From Xylophilus sp. GW821-FHT01B05 (GTDB taxonomy: Bacteria > Pseudomonadota > Gammaproteobacteria > Burkholderiales > Burkholderiaceae_C), in the NCBI GenBank assembly GCA_038961845.1, contig CP152408.1, forward strand, positions 992,001 to 1,056,000: DNA of 64,000 nt. Direction: 5' to 3'. Numbering within the stretch: the first letter of the stretch is position 1; each line of letters begins with the position of its first letter. The position numbers were made by a program, and so were the translations under genes. Of the stretch, positions 18,923 through 27,165 are shown one piece after another. The notes under the pieces were generated by a model, which was not told the DNA's origin, ran no database searches, and saw only the letters and a program-made list of their open reading frames with translations.

Positions 18923-19846
18923 ATGCTTCAGCAACGCACTCTCAAGACGCTTACCCGTGCGGTGGGGGTGGGCTTGCACAGCGGCCAGCGCGTCGAACTG
19001 ACCCTGCGGCCGGCGCAACCGGATACCGGCATCGTGTTCCGCCGCATTGATCTGCCCGAGCCGGTGGACATCCCGATTGCCGCCACCGCCGTCACCGATA
19101 CGCGGCTGGCCTCGACCATTTCCACCGGCAGCGCCAAGGTGCACACGGTGGAGCACCTGATGTCGGCCTGCGCCGGCCTGGGCATAGACAACCTCTATGT
19201 GGACATCACGGCCGAAGAGGTGCCCATCCTTGACGGCTCTTCGTCGTCCTTCGTGTTTTTGCTGCAGAGCGCGGGCATAGAGACCCAGCGCGCGCCCCGG
19301 CGCTTCATCCGCGTCAAGCAGCCGGTAGAGGTGCGCGAAGGCCAGGGCGCGGCCACCAAGTGGGCGCGGCTGGAGCCCTATCACGGCTACAAGCTCAGCT
19401 TCGAGATCGACTTTGATCACCCCGCAGTCGACTCCACCGGCCAGCGCGTGGAGTTCGACATGGGTGCGGGCAACTACAGCCGCGACATCGCGCGTGCGCG
19501 CACCTTCGGTTTCACCAAGGACGTGGAGATGATGCGCTCCAAGGGCCTGGCGCTGGGCGGCGGGCTGGACAACGCCATCGTCATGGACGACTACAAGGTG
19601 CTCAACAGCGACGGCCTGCGCTACGACGACGAGTTCGTGAAGCACAAGATCCTCGACGCCATCGGCGACCTGTACTGCGTGGGCCGGCCGCTGCTGGCGG
19701 CCTATAGCGCCTTTCGCTCGGGCCACGCCATGAACAACCAGCTGCTGCGTGCGCTGCTGGCCGACGAGGCCAACTACGAGATCGTGACCTTCGAGGACGA
19801 GCGCCAGGCGCCGCGCGGCTTCGCGCAGATCGCCCGGGCCTGGTAG
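18923..19846 (+). CDS. lpxC: LpxC, UDP-3-O-acyl-GlcNAc deacetylase
   Basis: The 307-residue zinc enzyme catalyses the committed step of lipid A synthesis in the cytoplasm. Zinc-binding residues are seen in HTVEHLMSA and in the [10 protein letters not shown] stretch; catalytic GHAMNN lies near the C-terminus, and the start [15 protein letters not shown] is typical. Its place after ftsZ is the same as in E. coli, though here without secM. Confidence 0.97.
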   Translation: MLQQRTLKTLTRAVGVGLHSGQRVELTLRPAQPDTGIVFRRIDLPEPVDIPIAATAVTDTRLASTISTGSAKVHTVEHLMSACAGLGIDNLYVDITAEEVPILDGSSSSFVFLLQSAGIETQRAPRRFIRVKQPVEVREGQGAATKWARLEPYHGYKLSFEIDFDHPAVDSTGQRVEFDMGAGNYSRDIARARTFGFTKDVEMMRSKGLALGGGLDNAIVMDDYKVLNSDGLRYDDEFVKHKILDAIGDLYCVGRPLLAAYSAFRSGHAMNNQLLRALLADEANYEIVTFEDERQAPRGFAQIARAW

Positions 19847-19852
19847 CCCGCG

Positions 19853-20029
19853 ATGCTGCTGGTTCGCTCCATCGTTTTTCTGCTGCTGGCGGCTTCGGCC
19901 GTGTGCTTTGCCCTCTTCGCCGCCACCGGCCAGCAGCGCTACAAGCGCCTGGGGCTGGTGATCCTGAAGTGGACCATTGCGGCGGGGCTGGCCTTCTTCG
20001 CGGTGCTGGCGTTTCAGCGTTTGTTCTGA
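19853..20029 (+). CDS. Small two-helix membrane protein
   Basis: The 58-residue open reading frame starts with ATG at 19853, six bases after the lpxC stop. It predicts two hydrophobic helices (about residues 4-24 and 33-54) joined by a short basic hairpin containing QQRYKRLG. The stop codon is followed closely by a terminator. Position and composition suggest a real gene co-transcribed with lpxC; I recognise no functional motif and assign no role beyond inner-membrane location. Confidence 0.7.
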   Translation: MLLVRSIVFLLLAASAVCFALFAATGQQRYKRLGLVILKWTIAAGLAFFAVLAFQRLF

Positions 20030-20046
20030 GCCTGCTCGCTGAATAG

Positions 20047-20073
20047 AAAAAGCCGCGGTGACGCGGCTTTTTT
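20047..20073. terminator. Bidirectional terminator between lpxC unit and porin
   Basis: AGCCGCG (20051-20057), loop GTGA, CGCGGCT (20062-20068), flanked by AAAAA on the left and TTTTTT on the right. It can end both the + strand lpxC unit and the - strand porin gene, whose stop codon is at 20092. Confidence 0.85.
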
Positions 20074-20091
20074 CATGGAGCTGGCCGTGGA

Positions 20092-21198
20092 TCAGAACCG
20101 GTGCCGCAAGCCAATGGTGTAGCCGTTGCGGCTGCGTGTGCCGTTGGCGGTGCCGCCGGTGCCGCTCAGGCTGATGTTGCTGCTGAGGCGTGTCATGTCC
20201 ATTTCCACGTAGGCGTCGGTACGCTTGGAGAAGGCGTAGTCGGCGGCCATGGTGAGGAAGTTGACCTTGGCGTCGGCGGCGGCGGTTTTGCCCGATTGCT
20301 TGGCATGGAAGTAGTGCGCGCCCAGGTTCAGCTGCGTCGTGACCTGGTAGCCCACGCCGAGCGTGACCAGATCGCGCTTGTTGGCCACCAGGAAGGCCGG
20401 CCCGCCAAAGCCGCCGTTGGCGCCGCCGCCCCAGAAGGCCGACAGCACGGCCATGTCGGTGGGCGTCAGCCCGTCGTCGACCTTGTTGCGGCCGTAGCCG
20501 GTGTTGAAGTACCAGGGGCCGGTGCGGTAAGAGCCGCCGATGGTGACGGCATCGATCTTCTTGCCGGAACCGAACTCATAGTTCTGGTAGCCGGCGCCGG
20601 CTGCAAAGCCGCCGCTGGCCCAGCGCAGGTAGCCGCCTGCGGTCTTGCCGCCGAGGGGGTTTTTTTCGCCGGCGGATATCTGCACCGCGCCGCGGAAGGC
20701 GCCGTACTCGGCCATGTACTTCACCATGTTGTCGGCGCGTGCGCCCAGGGCAAAGCCGATCTCGGGCTTGTAGGCGTCGAAGTAGGGCGAGTAGGGGTAG
20801 GACGCGTAGGTGCTGGTGACCAGGTCGAACAGCACGTTGTATTGCCGGCCCAGCGTGATGCGGCCGTAGGTGCTGCTCTGCAGCCCGACCCAGGATTGCT
20901 GGAAGTAGGGCGTGGTGGGCACGCCGGTGTCGGCGCCAAAGCGGTTTTCCATGTTGGCGATGGCCCTCAGGCCGCCGCCCATGTCCTCTGTCACGTTGAT
21001 GCCCCAGCGGCTCTGCGACATGCCGCCGCCCACCATCTGGGTCAGGCTGCCGCCGGGCGAGGCGGCGGTGCCTTCATTGTTGGTATGGCGTATGGCGGCA
21101 TCGACGATGCCGTATAGCTGCACGCTGGATTGGGCGTTGGCGTTGGCGGCCAGGACGGCTGTGAACACTCCGAGGGCAAGGGCGGATTTGCGCTGCAT
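20092..21198 (-). CDS. Outer-membrane porin, Gram-negative porin family
   Basis: The 368-residue precursor has a signal peptide of about 22 residues ending ANA-Q, followed by the typical mature start SSVQLYGIVDAAIRH, loops with alternating beta strands and a terminal phenylalanine (GLRHRF) needed for BAM-dependent insertion. It is the trimeric general-diffusion porin type common in Burkholderiales. The start at 21198 is chosen over an upstream ATG because GGAGAAG precedes it and it yields a proper signal peptide. Monocistronic; substrate preference cannot be read from sequence. Confidence 0.93.
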   Translation of the reverse strand: MQRKSALALGVFTAVLAANANAQSSVQLYGIVDAAIRHTNNEGTAASPGGSLTQMVGGGMSQSRWGINVTEDMGGGLRAIANMENRFGADTGVPTTPYFQQSWVGLQSSTYGRITLGRQYNVLFDLVTSTYASYPYSPYFDAYKPEIGFALGARADNMVKYMAEYGAFRGAVQISAGEKNPLGGKTAGGYLRWASGGFAAGAGYQNYEFGSGKKIDAVTIGGSYRTGPWYFNTGYGRNKVDDGLTPTDMAVLSAFWGGGANGGFGGPAFLVANKRDLVTLGVGYQVTTQLNLGAHYFHAKQSGKTAAADAKVNFLTMAADYAFSKRTDAYVEMDMTRLSSNISLSGTGGTANGTRSRNGYTIGLRHRF

Positions 21199-21312
21199 GG
21201 CTTGTCTTCTCCATCTCGTTATTGGAAAAGCCAATGTAGAACAGAGGGACATTTCGTCATATGGCTGCACATGCTCGATTTCCCGAGTATGTCTCGCCCA
21301 GGCGACGAGCGG

Positions 21313-21477
21313 CTAGTGTCGCGTCAAGCGTGAGGTGACGGATGGGTGCGAAGGCATCGACGTGCAGCGCAAGGCGCAGGCCGCAGCCCAGGCTTTACGC
21401 CTGGGCAAGGGCTGCAACGCAGCGATGCGCGGCGAGGGCAAGCGCACACCGGCAGATCATGCTTGACGCGACACTAG
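21313..21477. mobile_element. 165-bp MITE-like element with 17-bp perfect terminal inverted repeats
   Basis: CTAGTGTCGCGTCAAGC (21313-21329) and its exact reverse complement (21461-21477) bracket 131 bases without an open reading frame. An inner perfect stem GCCCAGGC/GCCTGGGC is present. The right end supplies the TAG stop codon of ruvC. Both termini read CTAG, so a CTAG target could be hidden in the arms. Transposase family unknown. The remainder of the porin/ruvC gap (21199-21312) should hold the porin promoter. Confidence 0.6.
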
Positions 21478-22022
21478 TAGCTGCGGCCGCCCTTGTACAT
21501 CGCGTGCTGGCGCCGCTGCAGCGGGCTTGCGGCCTCCAGGCGCGCCATGGCCTGGCCGGCGTGGGCATGGGTGATGGCCATGCCCAGCGCGTCGGCCGCG
21601 TCGGTGCCGGGCAGGCCGGGCAGGCGCAGCAGGCGGCGCACCATCTCTTGCACCTGGCTCTTGGCGGCGCGGCCGTGGCCGACCACGGCTTTTTTCATTT
21701 GCAGGGCCGTGTATTCGGACACCGGCAGATCGCGCGACACCAGCGCCGCAATGCAGGCGCCACGCGCCTGGCCCAGCAGCAGCGTGGACTGCGGGTTGAC
21801 GTTGACGAAGACGATCTCGACCGTGGCCACGTCGGGCGCGTAGCGCTCGGCCACTTCGCGCACGCCGTCCAGCAGCACCTTGATGCGCCCGGGCAGGTCG
21901 CCCAGCGGCAGGTGCGTGGTGCGTATGGTGCCGCTGGCCACGTAGCTGAGCGCATGGCCGTCCGCGTCCACCACGCCAAAGCCGGTGGTCTGCAGGCCGG
22001 GGTCGATACCAAGAATGCGCAT
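21474..22022 (-). CDS. ruvC: RuvC, Holliday junction resolvase
   Basis: The 182-residue cytoplasmic endonuclease resolves Holliday junctions made by RuvAB during recombination. The catalytic Asp is in GIDPG at residues 5-9, the acidic VEIVFV motif is near residue 68, and [12 protein letters not shown] carries the last acidic pair. The C-terminal stop codon lies inside the MITE-like element. ruvA and ruvB are not in the window. Confidence 0.97.
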   Translation of the reverse strand: MRILGIDPGLQTTGFGVVDADGHALSYVASGTIRTTHLPLGDLPGRIKVLLDGVREVAERYAPDVATVEIVFVNVNPQSTLLLGQARGACIAALVSRDLPVSEYTALQMKKAVVGHGRAAKSQVQEMVRRLLRLPGLPGTDAADALGMAITHAHAGQAMARLEAASPLQRRQHAMYKGGRSY

Positions 22023-22076
22023 GCTATTTATTTTGTAGCTTATAGCCCAGGCAGGGTATGGGCTTGAGCCACTTTT
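22023..22076 (-). repeat. GCTATC/AGCCCA dispersed repeat, copy between ruvC and cdsA-like gene
   Basis: Read on the - strand it runs AAAAAGTGGCTCAAGCCCA, a short loop, CTGCCTGGGCT, then TAGCTACAAAATAAATAGC. It matches the copy at 50735-50790 over most of its length. It fills the 57-base gap directly behind the cytidylyltransferase stop codon and in front of the ruvC start. Confidence 0.7.
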
Positions 22077-22079
22077 TGC

Positions 22080-23078
22080 TTAAAGATCAAAATACCAGCG
22101 CACGGCGTGGAAGAAGATGGGCGCGGCAAAGCACAGCGAGTCGATGCGGTCCAGCAGGCCGCCGGCGCCGGTGGAGGACATGCCGTGCAGGCCCCAGCTG
22201 GTCACGCCGCGGTCGCGCTTCAAGGCCTTCATCACCAGGTGGCCCATGCTGCCCGCAATGCAGGCGATCAAGGCCAGGGCCAGCGCCTGGCCGGGCTTGA
22301 AGGGCGTGATGAAGGACAGCAGCGCGCCGGCCAGCCCAGCGGTGGCAATGCCTATGCCCCAGGCCGTCCAGTGGAAGCTCTGGCTCACGTGCGGCGCAAA
22401 CGGCCGGCGCGGGAAGCGCCAGCCGGCCAGGTGCTGCACCATCACGCTGGTCTGCACCACGAACACCAGGAAGAACACCAAAAAGGCGCCCTTGTCGCGG
22501 TAGCCCGGCGACTGCGGGAAGTCCAGCAGCATCAGCGCCGGCACATGCGACAGGCCATAGACGCAGACCATGATGCCCCACTGCAGCTTGGCGTTGCGCT
22601 CCAGAAAGCGCTGCGGGTCGTCGGCCAGCGCGCTCACCACCGGCAGCGCCAAAAACACATAGACCGGTATGAACACCGTGAACAGGTCGAAGTGCCGGCT
22701 CGCCACCAGCCAGAACTGCACCGGCAGCACGATGAAGAACACCAGCACCAGGCTGCGGTGGTCGCCGCGCCGCGTGGGCGAGAGCGTGATGAATTCGCGC
22801 AGCGCAAAGAAGGCCAGCAGCCCGAACAGCGTGGTCGACACGCCGCTGCCCAGCGCCCAGCCGATCCAGAACACCACGGCCATCACCCACGATGCCTTGA
22901 GCAGGCTGTGGAAGCGGCGTTCTTCCAGCGCCTGCGCGTCGTCCAACGCCTGGTTCACCGGCTGCCGCAGCGAGCGCAAGAAGGTCCAGATGCTCACGCC
23001 CGCCAGCAGGCCGAACATCACGATGAAGAGCGCGCCGACTTGTTGCGTGGCGCTGAGTTGTCGCAGGAAGCTGTTCAT
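22080..23078 (-). CDS. CdsA-family phosphatidate cytidylyltransferase
   Basis: The 332-residue polytopic membrane protein has about eight hydrophobic segments and the CTP-transferase signature at the C-terminus: KALKRDRGV, then GLHGMSSTGAGGLLDRIDSL. The family makes CDP-diacylglycerol from phosphatidate and CTP. The signature reads GMSSTGAGG where housekeeping CdsA usually has PGHGG, so this may be a paralogue. The start at 23078 (MNSFLRQL) follows the acyltransferase stop by seven bases; pairing with a PlsC-like gene suggests a two-step lipid module. Confidence 0.85.
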   Translation of the reverse strand: MNSFLRQLSATQQVGALFIVMFGLLAGVSIWTFLRSLRQPVNQALDDAQALEERRFHSLLKASWVMAVVFWIGWALGSGVSTTLFGLLAFFALREFITLSPTRRGDHRSLVLVFFIVLPVQFWLVASRHFDLFTVFIPVYVFLALPVVSALADDPQRFLERNAKLQWGIMVCVYGLSHVPALMLLDFPQSPGYRDKGAFLVFFLVFVVQTSVMVQHLAGWRFPRRPFAPHVSQSFHWTAWGIGIATAGLAGALLSFITPFKPGQALALALIACIAGSMGHLVMKALKRDRGVTSWGLHGMSSTGAGGLLDRIDSLCFAAPIFFHAVRWYFDL

Positions 23079-23085
23079 GGCGGCC

Positions 23086-23727
23086 TCAGATATCGCGCAG
23101 CGCCATGACGGCCAGGCGGGCGCGGTCCAGGAACGGGCGTCGCTCTTCGCCGGCCTCGACCTGCACTGGCGCGCCAAAGGTCACCGAGCACAGGATGGGC
23201 ACCGGCACCACTTCGCCCTTGGGCATGACGCGCTGGATGTTCTGGATCCAGGTCGGCACCAGCACCACATGCGGAAAGCGCTGCGCCAGCGTGTACAGGC
23301 CTGACTTGAAGGCCTGCGGATCGTCGCCTGCTCCGCGTGTGCCCTCGGGGAAGATGATGATCGAGTCGCCGCGCTCCAGCGCTTCCTCCAGCGGTTGCAG
23401 CGGGTCGACCGCTTCTGCTGGCGGCGCCTCGCCAGCGGCGGGCTTGCCGCCGCTGCGATCCACATAGACCGCGTTGAACACGGCCGTGGTGATCCAGTGG
23501 CGAAAGCGCGTCTTGGTCCAGTAATCCTTGGCGGCGACCGGGCGGGTGATGCTGCGCAGCTCTTGCGGCAGCGCGGCCCAGATCATCACCAGGTCGGCAT
23601 GGCTCTGGTGGTTGGCGAAGTAGATGCGCTGCTCGGCCTTGGGTGGGCAGCCGTACCAGCGCGCCTGGGCGCCGGTGAGCAGGCGCACCAGGCCGAGCAG
23701 AAAGAAAGCGATGAGCTTGGCAAGCAT
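23086..23727 (-). CDS. PlsC-like 1-acylglycerol-3-phosphate acyltransferase
   Basis: The 213-residue protein has an N-terminal hydrophobic helix and the acyltransferase motifs NHQSHAD (HX4D) near residue 39 and FPEGTRG near residue 131. The family acylates lysophosphatidate to phosphatidate at the inner membrane, which is the substrate of the next gene, a CdsA-like cytidylyltransferase. Whether this is the housekeeping PlsC or a second copy cannot be settled from one window. Confidence 0.88.
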   Translation of the reverse strand: MLAKLIAFFLLGLVRLLTGAQARWYGCPPKAEQRIYFANHQSHADLVMIWAALPQELRSITRPVAAKDYWTKTRFRHWITTAVFNAVYVDRSGGKPAAGEAPPAEAVDPLQPLEEALERGDSIIIFPEGTRGAGDDPQAFKSGLYTLAQRFPHVVLVPTWIQNIQRVMPKGEVVPVPILCSVTFGAPVQVEAGEERRPFLDRARLAVMALRDI

Positions 23728-23757
23728 CGGGCGATGATACGGGCCGCCCCCGCAGGC

Positions 23758-24048
23758 CTAGGTGGTGAGTTGGTAGCGGCGAATCGTCTTGCCGGCGACC
23801 CAGCCTTTTGTCAGAGCATCGAACGCTTGGAAGTGCGGCGCCGCCAGGTGGGCGGCGAAGGCGGCCTGGTCGTCGTACAGCTCATACAAGAAGAAGGTGC
23901 CTGGGTCGGCCGGGTCGCGGCACACGTCGAAGCGGTGGCAGCCCGGTTCTTGCGCAACGGATTCTCGGGCGTTGTGGGCAATCGCCTCTGCGAAGGCCTC
24001 GGCGTGTGCCGGCTGGATCTGGAAATCGACGAGGACAGCGAGGGTCAT
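23758..24048 (-). CDS. ABM-domain protein, putative quinol monooxygenase
   Basis: The 96-residue protein is a single antibiotic-biosynthesis-monooxygenase fold: N-terminal strand FQIQPAHAEAFAEAI, the EPGCHRFDVCRD stretch, FFLYELYDDQAAF, and AHLAAPHFQAF. Members are small cytoplasmic dimers, some oxidising quinols, many of unknown substrate. It ends the four-gene unit led by the GntR regulator at 26917 and probably handles a product or by-product of that pathway. Confidence 0.85.
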   Translation of the reverse strand: MTLAVLVDFQIQPAHAEAFAEAIAHNARESVAQEPGCHRFDVCRDPADPGTFFLYELYDDQAAFAAHLAAPHFQAFDALTKGWVAGKTIRRYQLTT

Positions 24049-24074
24049 GGGCGTGTGCGTTTAGTTGCGTGGAA

Positions 24075-25052
24075 TCAGTCGAGGCTCAGCTTGGCCTTGG
24101 CCGCGAGCACGGAGAATTTTGCTATTTCGGCCTTGATCTGCGCGGCCATCTGCTGGGGCGTGTTGCCGACCAGCTCGGCGCCCATGTCCAGCCACTGCTT
24201 CTGCATTTCGGGCGCGGCCAGGATGCGGGCCGAGTCGGCGTAGATCTTGTCGATCACCGCCTTGGGCGTGCCAGCCGGTGCCATCAGGCCGAACCAGGTC
24301 GCGATGTCGAAGCCGCTCAGGCCGGCCTCCGACAGCGTGGGCACGTCGGGCAGCGCGGACGAGCGCTTGGCCGTGGCAACGGCCAGCGGCCGCAGCTTGC
24401 CGGCCTTGATCAGCGGCAGGCAGGAGGCGACGGTGTCGAACATCATGGTGGTCTGGCCGCCCATCAGGTCGACCAGTGCCGGGCTGCTGCCCTTGTAGGC
24501 GACATGCAGGATGTCGGTGCCCGCCATGTCGTTGAACTGCTCGCCGATCAGGTGGTGCGCGGTGCCGGCGCCGGTGCTGCCGTAGCTCAGCTTGCCCGGG
24601 TTGGCCTTGGCCTGCGCGATCAGCTCGGCCACATTCCTGGCCGGGTTGGCGGCCGACACGATCAGCACATTGGGCACGATGGCCAGCACGGTGATCGGCG
24701 CCAGGTCCTTGGCAAAGTCGTAGGGCAGCTTCTTGTAGACCGACTGGGCGATCGAGTGGTGCACCGCGCCCATCAGCACGGTGTAGCCGTCGGCGGGTGA
24801 CTTGGCCACGTAGTCGGCGCCCAGCGTCAGGCCGGCGCCGGGGCGGTTCTCTATCAGCACTGGCTGGCCCCAGGCTTCCGACAGCTTCTGGCCGATGGCG
24901 CGCGCGATCTGGTCGGTGCTGCCGCCGGGCGGCGAGGGTACGACGATCTTCACTGGCTTGGATGGATAGGCCTGGGCCTGGGCCGGCAACTGCGCCAGCG
25001 CGGCTGCCAGTGCCAGGGTGGCGGTGAGGGCGGTTTTCAGGATTTTTTTCAT
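24075..25052 (-). CDS. Bug/TctC-family periplasmic binding protein
   Basis: The 325-residue precursor has a signal peptide (MKKILKTALTATLALAAALA, cleaved after AQA) and the family opening YPSKPVKIVVPSPPGGSTDQIAR. These extracytoplasmic receptors bind carboxylates for tripartite tricarboxylate transporters and are greatly expanded in Burkholderiales, mostly without adjacent TctA/TctB, as here. Start 25052 is chosen for the GGAG eight bases upstream. The neighbouring dehydrogenase suggests a hydroxy-dicarboxylate ligand such as malate or tartrate; this is inference. Confidence 0.92.
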   Translation of the reverse strand: MKKILKTALTATLALAAALAQLPAQAQAYPSKPVKIVVPSPPGGSTDQIARAIGQKLSEAWGQPVLIENRPGAGLTLGADYVAKSPADGYTVLMGAVHHSIAQSVYKKLPYDFAKDLAPITVLAIVPNVLIVSAANPARNVAELIAQAKANPGKLSYGSTGAGTAHHLIGEQFNDMAGTDILHVAYKGSSPALVDLMGGQTTMMFDTVASCLPLIKAGKLRPLAVATAKRSSALPDVPTLSEAGLSGFDIATWFGLMAPAGTPKAVIDKIYADSARILAAPEMQKQWLDMGAELVGNTPQQMAAQIKAEIAKFSVLAAKAKLSLD

Positions 25053-25089
25053 TTTTGTCTCCGTCATGGTTATGGGGAAAGCGGGGCGG

Positions 25090-26181
25090 CTAGCCGGTGC
25101 GCACCGCGTCGGCCACGGCGCGTGTGATGTCGGCCGTGCCGTGCGTGCCACCGAACTCCATCGGCCGCACGCCGCCGCTGGAGAAGACCTGCTCTACCGC
25201 GCGCTCGATCAGCGCGGCGCCGTCGGCTAGCGCCGCATCGCCGCTGCGGTCGGCCAGCCACTCGAGCAGCATGGCTGCCGACAGCAACATGGCGGTAGGG
25301 TTGGCCTTGCCCTGGCCGGTGATGTCGGGGGCGGTGCCATGGGCCGGCTGGAACAGCGCATGCTTGTCGCCGATGTCGCCCGAGGGCGCCATGCCCATGC
25401 CGCCGACCAGTGCGGCGATCAGGTCCGACAGGATGTCGCCGAACATGTTCTCGGTCACCAGCACGTCGTAAGTCCAGGGCTTCATCACCAGGTTGAGAGC
25501 CATGGCGTCGACATAGCCGCTGTCGGCCGCCACCGCCTGGTGCCGGCCGGCGACCTCATCGAACACCTTGCGAAAGAAGGCCATGGAGGCAAAGACATTG
25601 GCCTTGTCGACATTGGTGACGCGGCCCGCGCGGCCCAGGCGCTCGGCCCGGCGCGCAGCCAGCTTGAATGCGAACTCGCAGATGCGGGTAGTGCCGTGGC
25701 GGGTGATGCGCATGGTGTCGAACACCTCTTCGTCGCCGCGCACATCGCCCCGGCCACGCGCGTAGAACAGGCCTTCGGTGCTTTCGCGCACCAGCACCAG
25801 GTCGATGCTGGCGGCCCGTGGGTCGGACAGCGGCGTGGGCAGGCCGCGAAAGGTGCGGATCGGGCGCACGCCGGCATACAGATCAAAGTGCATGCGCAGG
25901 TCGAGCTGCGGAATGATCTCGGTGCCGTCGGCGCCGCGCACATGGGGCAGGCCCATGGCGCCGAACAGGATCGCGTCGGCGGCCTCGCAGCTGCGCAGCG
26001 TGGCTTCGGGCAGGGCAACGCCGCTGTCCAGGTAGTGCTGGGCGCCGGCGGGCAGCCATTGCAGCGCCAGGGCGCGGCCGATGCGGGCTTGCACGGCCTG
26101 CAGCACGGCTTCGGCGGCGTGCATGACTTCGGGGCCTATGCCGTCGCCGGGCAGCACGGCGATGCGGTAGTTTTTTTCCAT
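25090..26181 (-). CDS. Isocitrate/isopropylmalate dehydrogenase-family enzyme (tartrate or D-malate type)
   Basis: The 363-residue cytoplasmic enzyme oxidises and decarboxylates a 2-hydroxy-dicarboxylate with NAD. It has IAVLPGDGIGPEV at the N-terminus, the substrate-binding arginines in LDLRMHFDLYAGVRP, VRESTEGLFYARG, and the metal-site Asp residues in NMFGDILSDL. The combination with a GntR/FCD regulator and a Bug binding protein resembles tartrate or D-malate dehydrogenase (TtuC, DmlA) loci more than the leu operon; leuC and leuD are absent. Confidence 0.88.
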   Translation of the reverse strand: MEKNYRIAVLPGDGIGPEVMHAAEAVLQAVQARIGRALALQWLPAGAQHYLDSGVALPEATLRSCEAADAILFGAMGLPHVRGADGTEIIPQLDLRMHFDLYAGVRPIRTFRGLPTPLSDPRAASIDLVLVRESTEGLFYARGRGDVRGDEEVFDTMRITRHGTTRICEFAFKLAARRAERLGRAGRVTNVDKANVFASMAFFRKVFDEVAGRHQAVAADSGYVDAMALNLVMKPWTYDVLVTENMFGDILSDLIAALVGGMGMAPSGDIGDKHALFQPAHGTAPDITGQGKANPTAMLLSAAMLLEWLADRSGDAALADGAALIERAVEQVFSSGGVRPMEFGGTHGTADITRAVADAVRTG

Positions 26182-26218
26182 GGAGATGGCTTCTTCTGTG
26201 ACGGGGGACGAGGGATGG

Positions 26219-26917
26219 CTACATCTGCTGCAGGCGGTAGCGCTCGAACAGGCCCAGCAGTTCGCGGCTGGCGCGCTGGCGGTGGGCACGGTTCACGGCA
26301 GAGGCCCCGGCGGAGTCGCCGGCGCGCAGGCACTCCACCAGCGCCATGTGTTCCTGCGTCGAGTTCACCGGCTTGGGCCGCAGCCGCAGCGTGAACATGC
26401 GGGCGCGGTGGGCGCGGTCCCAGTGGCTGAAGACGGCTTCGGTCAGCAGCCGGTTGCCGGCCATGGTGATGAGTTGGGCATGAAAGCGCTCGTCGGCCTG
26501 CGCCCAGGCGTCGAGGTCGTCACGGGCCAGTGCCTGCTCCATCGCCTGCGTGGCCTGCACCAGCGGCGCCAGCTCGGCATCCGAGGGGCGGCGGGTGGCC
26601 AGCGTCTCTACCGCCAGGCTTTCAAGCGCGGTCAGGATCTCGTAGATCTCCCGCATGTCGGTGGCCGACATCGGCAGCACCCGCATGCCGTGGCGCGGAA
26701 TGACCTGCACCAGACCCTCGCGCTCCAGCCGGATCAGCGCCTCGCGCACCGGCGTGCGGCTGATACCCAGCTCCAGCGCGATCTCTTGCTCCAGCGCCTG
26801 GTGGCCGGGCGGCCAGACGTTGTCGAGGATGCGCCGGCGCAGCGCGTCGTAGGCAACGTCCTTGCGGGAAGGAGCAGTGTTTTCTTTTGCTGTGCTGGCG
26901 TGGGGAAGAGGGAGCAT
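26219..26917 (-). CDS. GntR-family regulator, FCD domain
   Basis: The 232-residue protein has an N-terminal winged helix (about residues 18-82; ELGISRTPVREALIRLEREGLVQ is the recognition part) and an FCD effector domain (about 90-220) with the metal-binding DERFH and HMALVECLRAGD motifs. It is the first gene of a four-gene unit and probably a repressor released by the carboxylate that the unit degrades. A 12-bp near-palindrome lies 28 bases upstream of its start. Confidence 0.92.
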   Translation of the reverse strand: MLPLPHASTAKENTAPSRKDVAYDALRRRILDNVWPPGHQALEQEIALELGISRTPVREALIRLEREGLVQVIPRHGMRVLPMSATDMREIYEILTALESLAVETLATRRPSDAELAPLVQATQAMEQALARDDLDAWAQADERFHAQLITMAGNRLLTEAVFSHWDRAHRARMFTLRLRPKPVNSTQEHMALVECLRAGDSAGASAVNRAHRQRASRELLGLFERYRLQQM

Positions 26918-26944
26918 GGTGCGGCAATCAGTAGCGTATTTTTT

Positions 26945-26956
26945 AATGTATACGTT
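26945..26956. promoter_or_regulatory. Candidate GntR operator AATGTATACGTT
   Basis: The sequence AAtGTATACgTT is symmetric apart from one base pair and lies in an AT-rich stretch just upstream of the GntR gene. GntR/FadR-type operators often centre on GTATAC or GTnnAC. Autoregulation is likely but not shown. The 248-base gap 26918-27165 otherwise contains only the repeat at 27008-27064. Confidence 0.4.
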
Positions 26957-27007
26957 GATGCCGGCGACAGCGCTGGTGGAAACCCGTGGCGGATTAATTT
27001 TTGAAGG

Positions 27008-27064
27008 AAAAGTGCCTCTAGCCCAGGCTGCATCTGGGCTAATAGCTATCTATTTGATAGTTAT
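27008..27064 (+). repeat. GCTATC/AGCCCA dispersed repeat, intact copy
   Basis: AAAAGTGCCTCTAGCCCAGG, loop, CTGGGCTAATAGCTATC, TATTTGATAGTT. It holds two stems (AGCCCAG/CTGGGCT and CTATC/GATAG). The copy at 50735-50790 is nearly identical outside the loop. It lies between otnI and the GntR unit. Confidence 0.8.
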
Positions 27065-27165
27065 GCCGTTCTGCCGGTTTGGGCAGCGGCCAGGCTTCGC
27101 CGCCAGCAAGGCATGCAGGCAACCGGTGTTTCAAGGACCCCTGAAGAGTGATCCTTGGTGAGCGA

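Noticed and set aside
20101..21117. + strand reading frame of 338 codons opposite the porin
   Set aside because: Val/Gly/His-rich shadow; the - strand has signal peptide, porin strands and terminal Phe.
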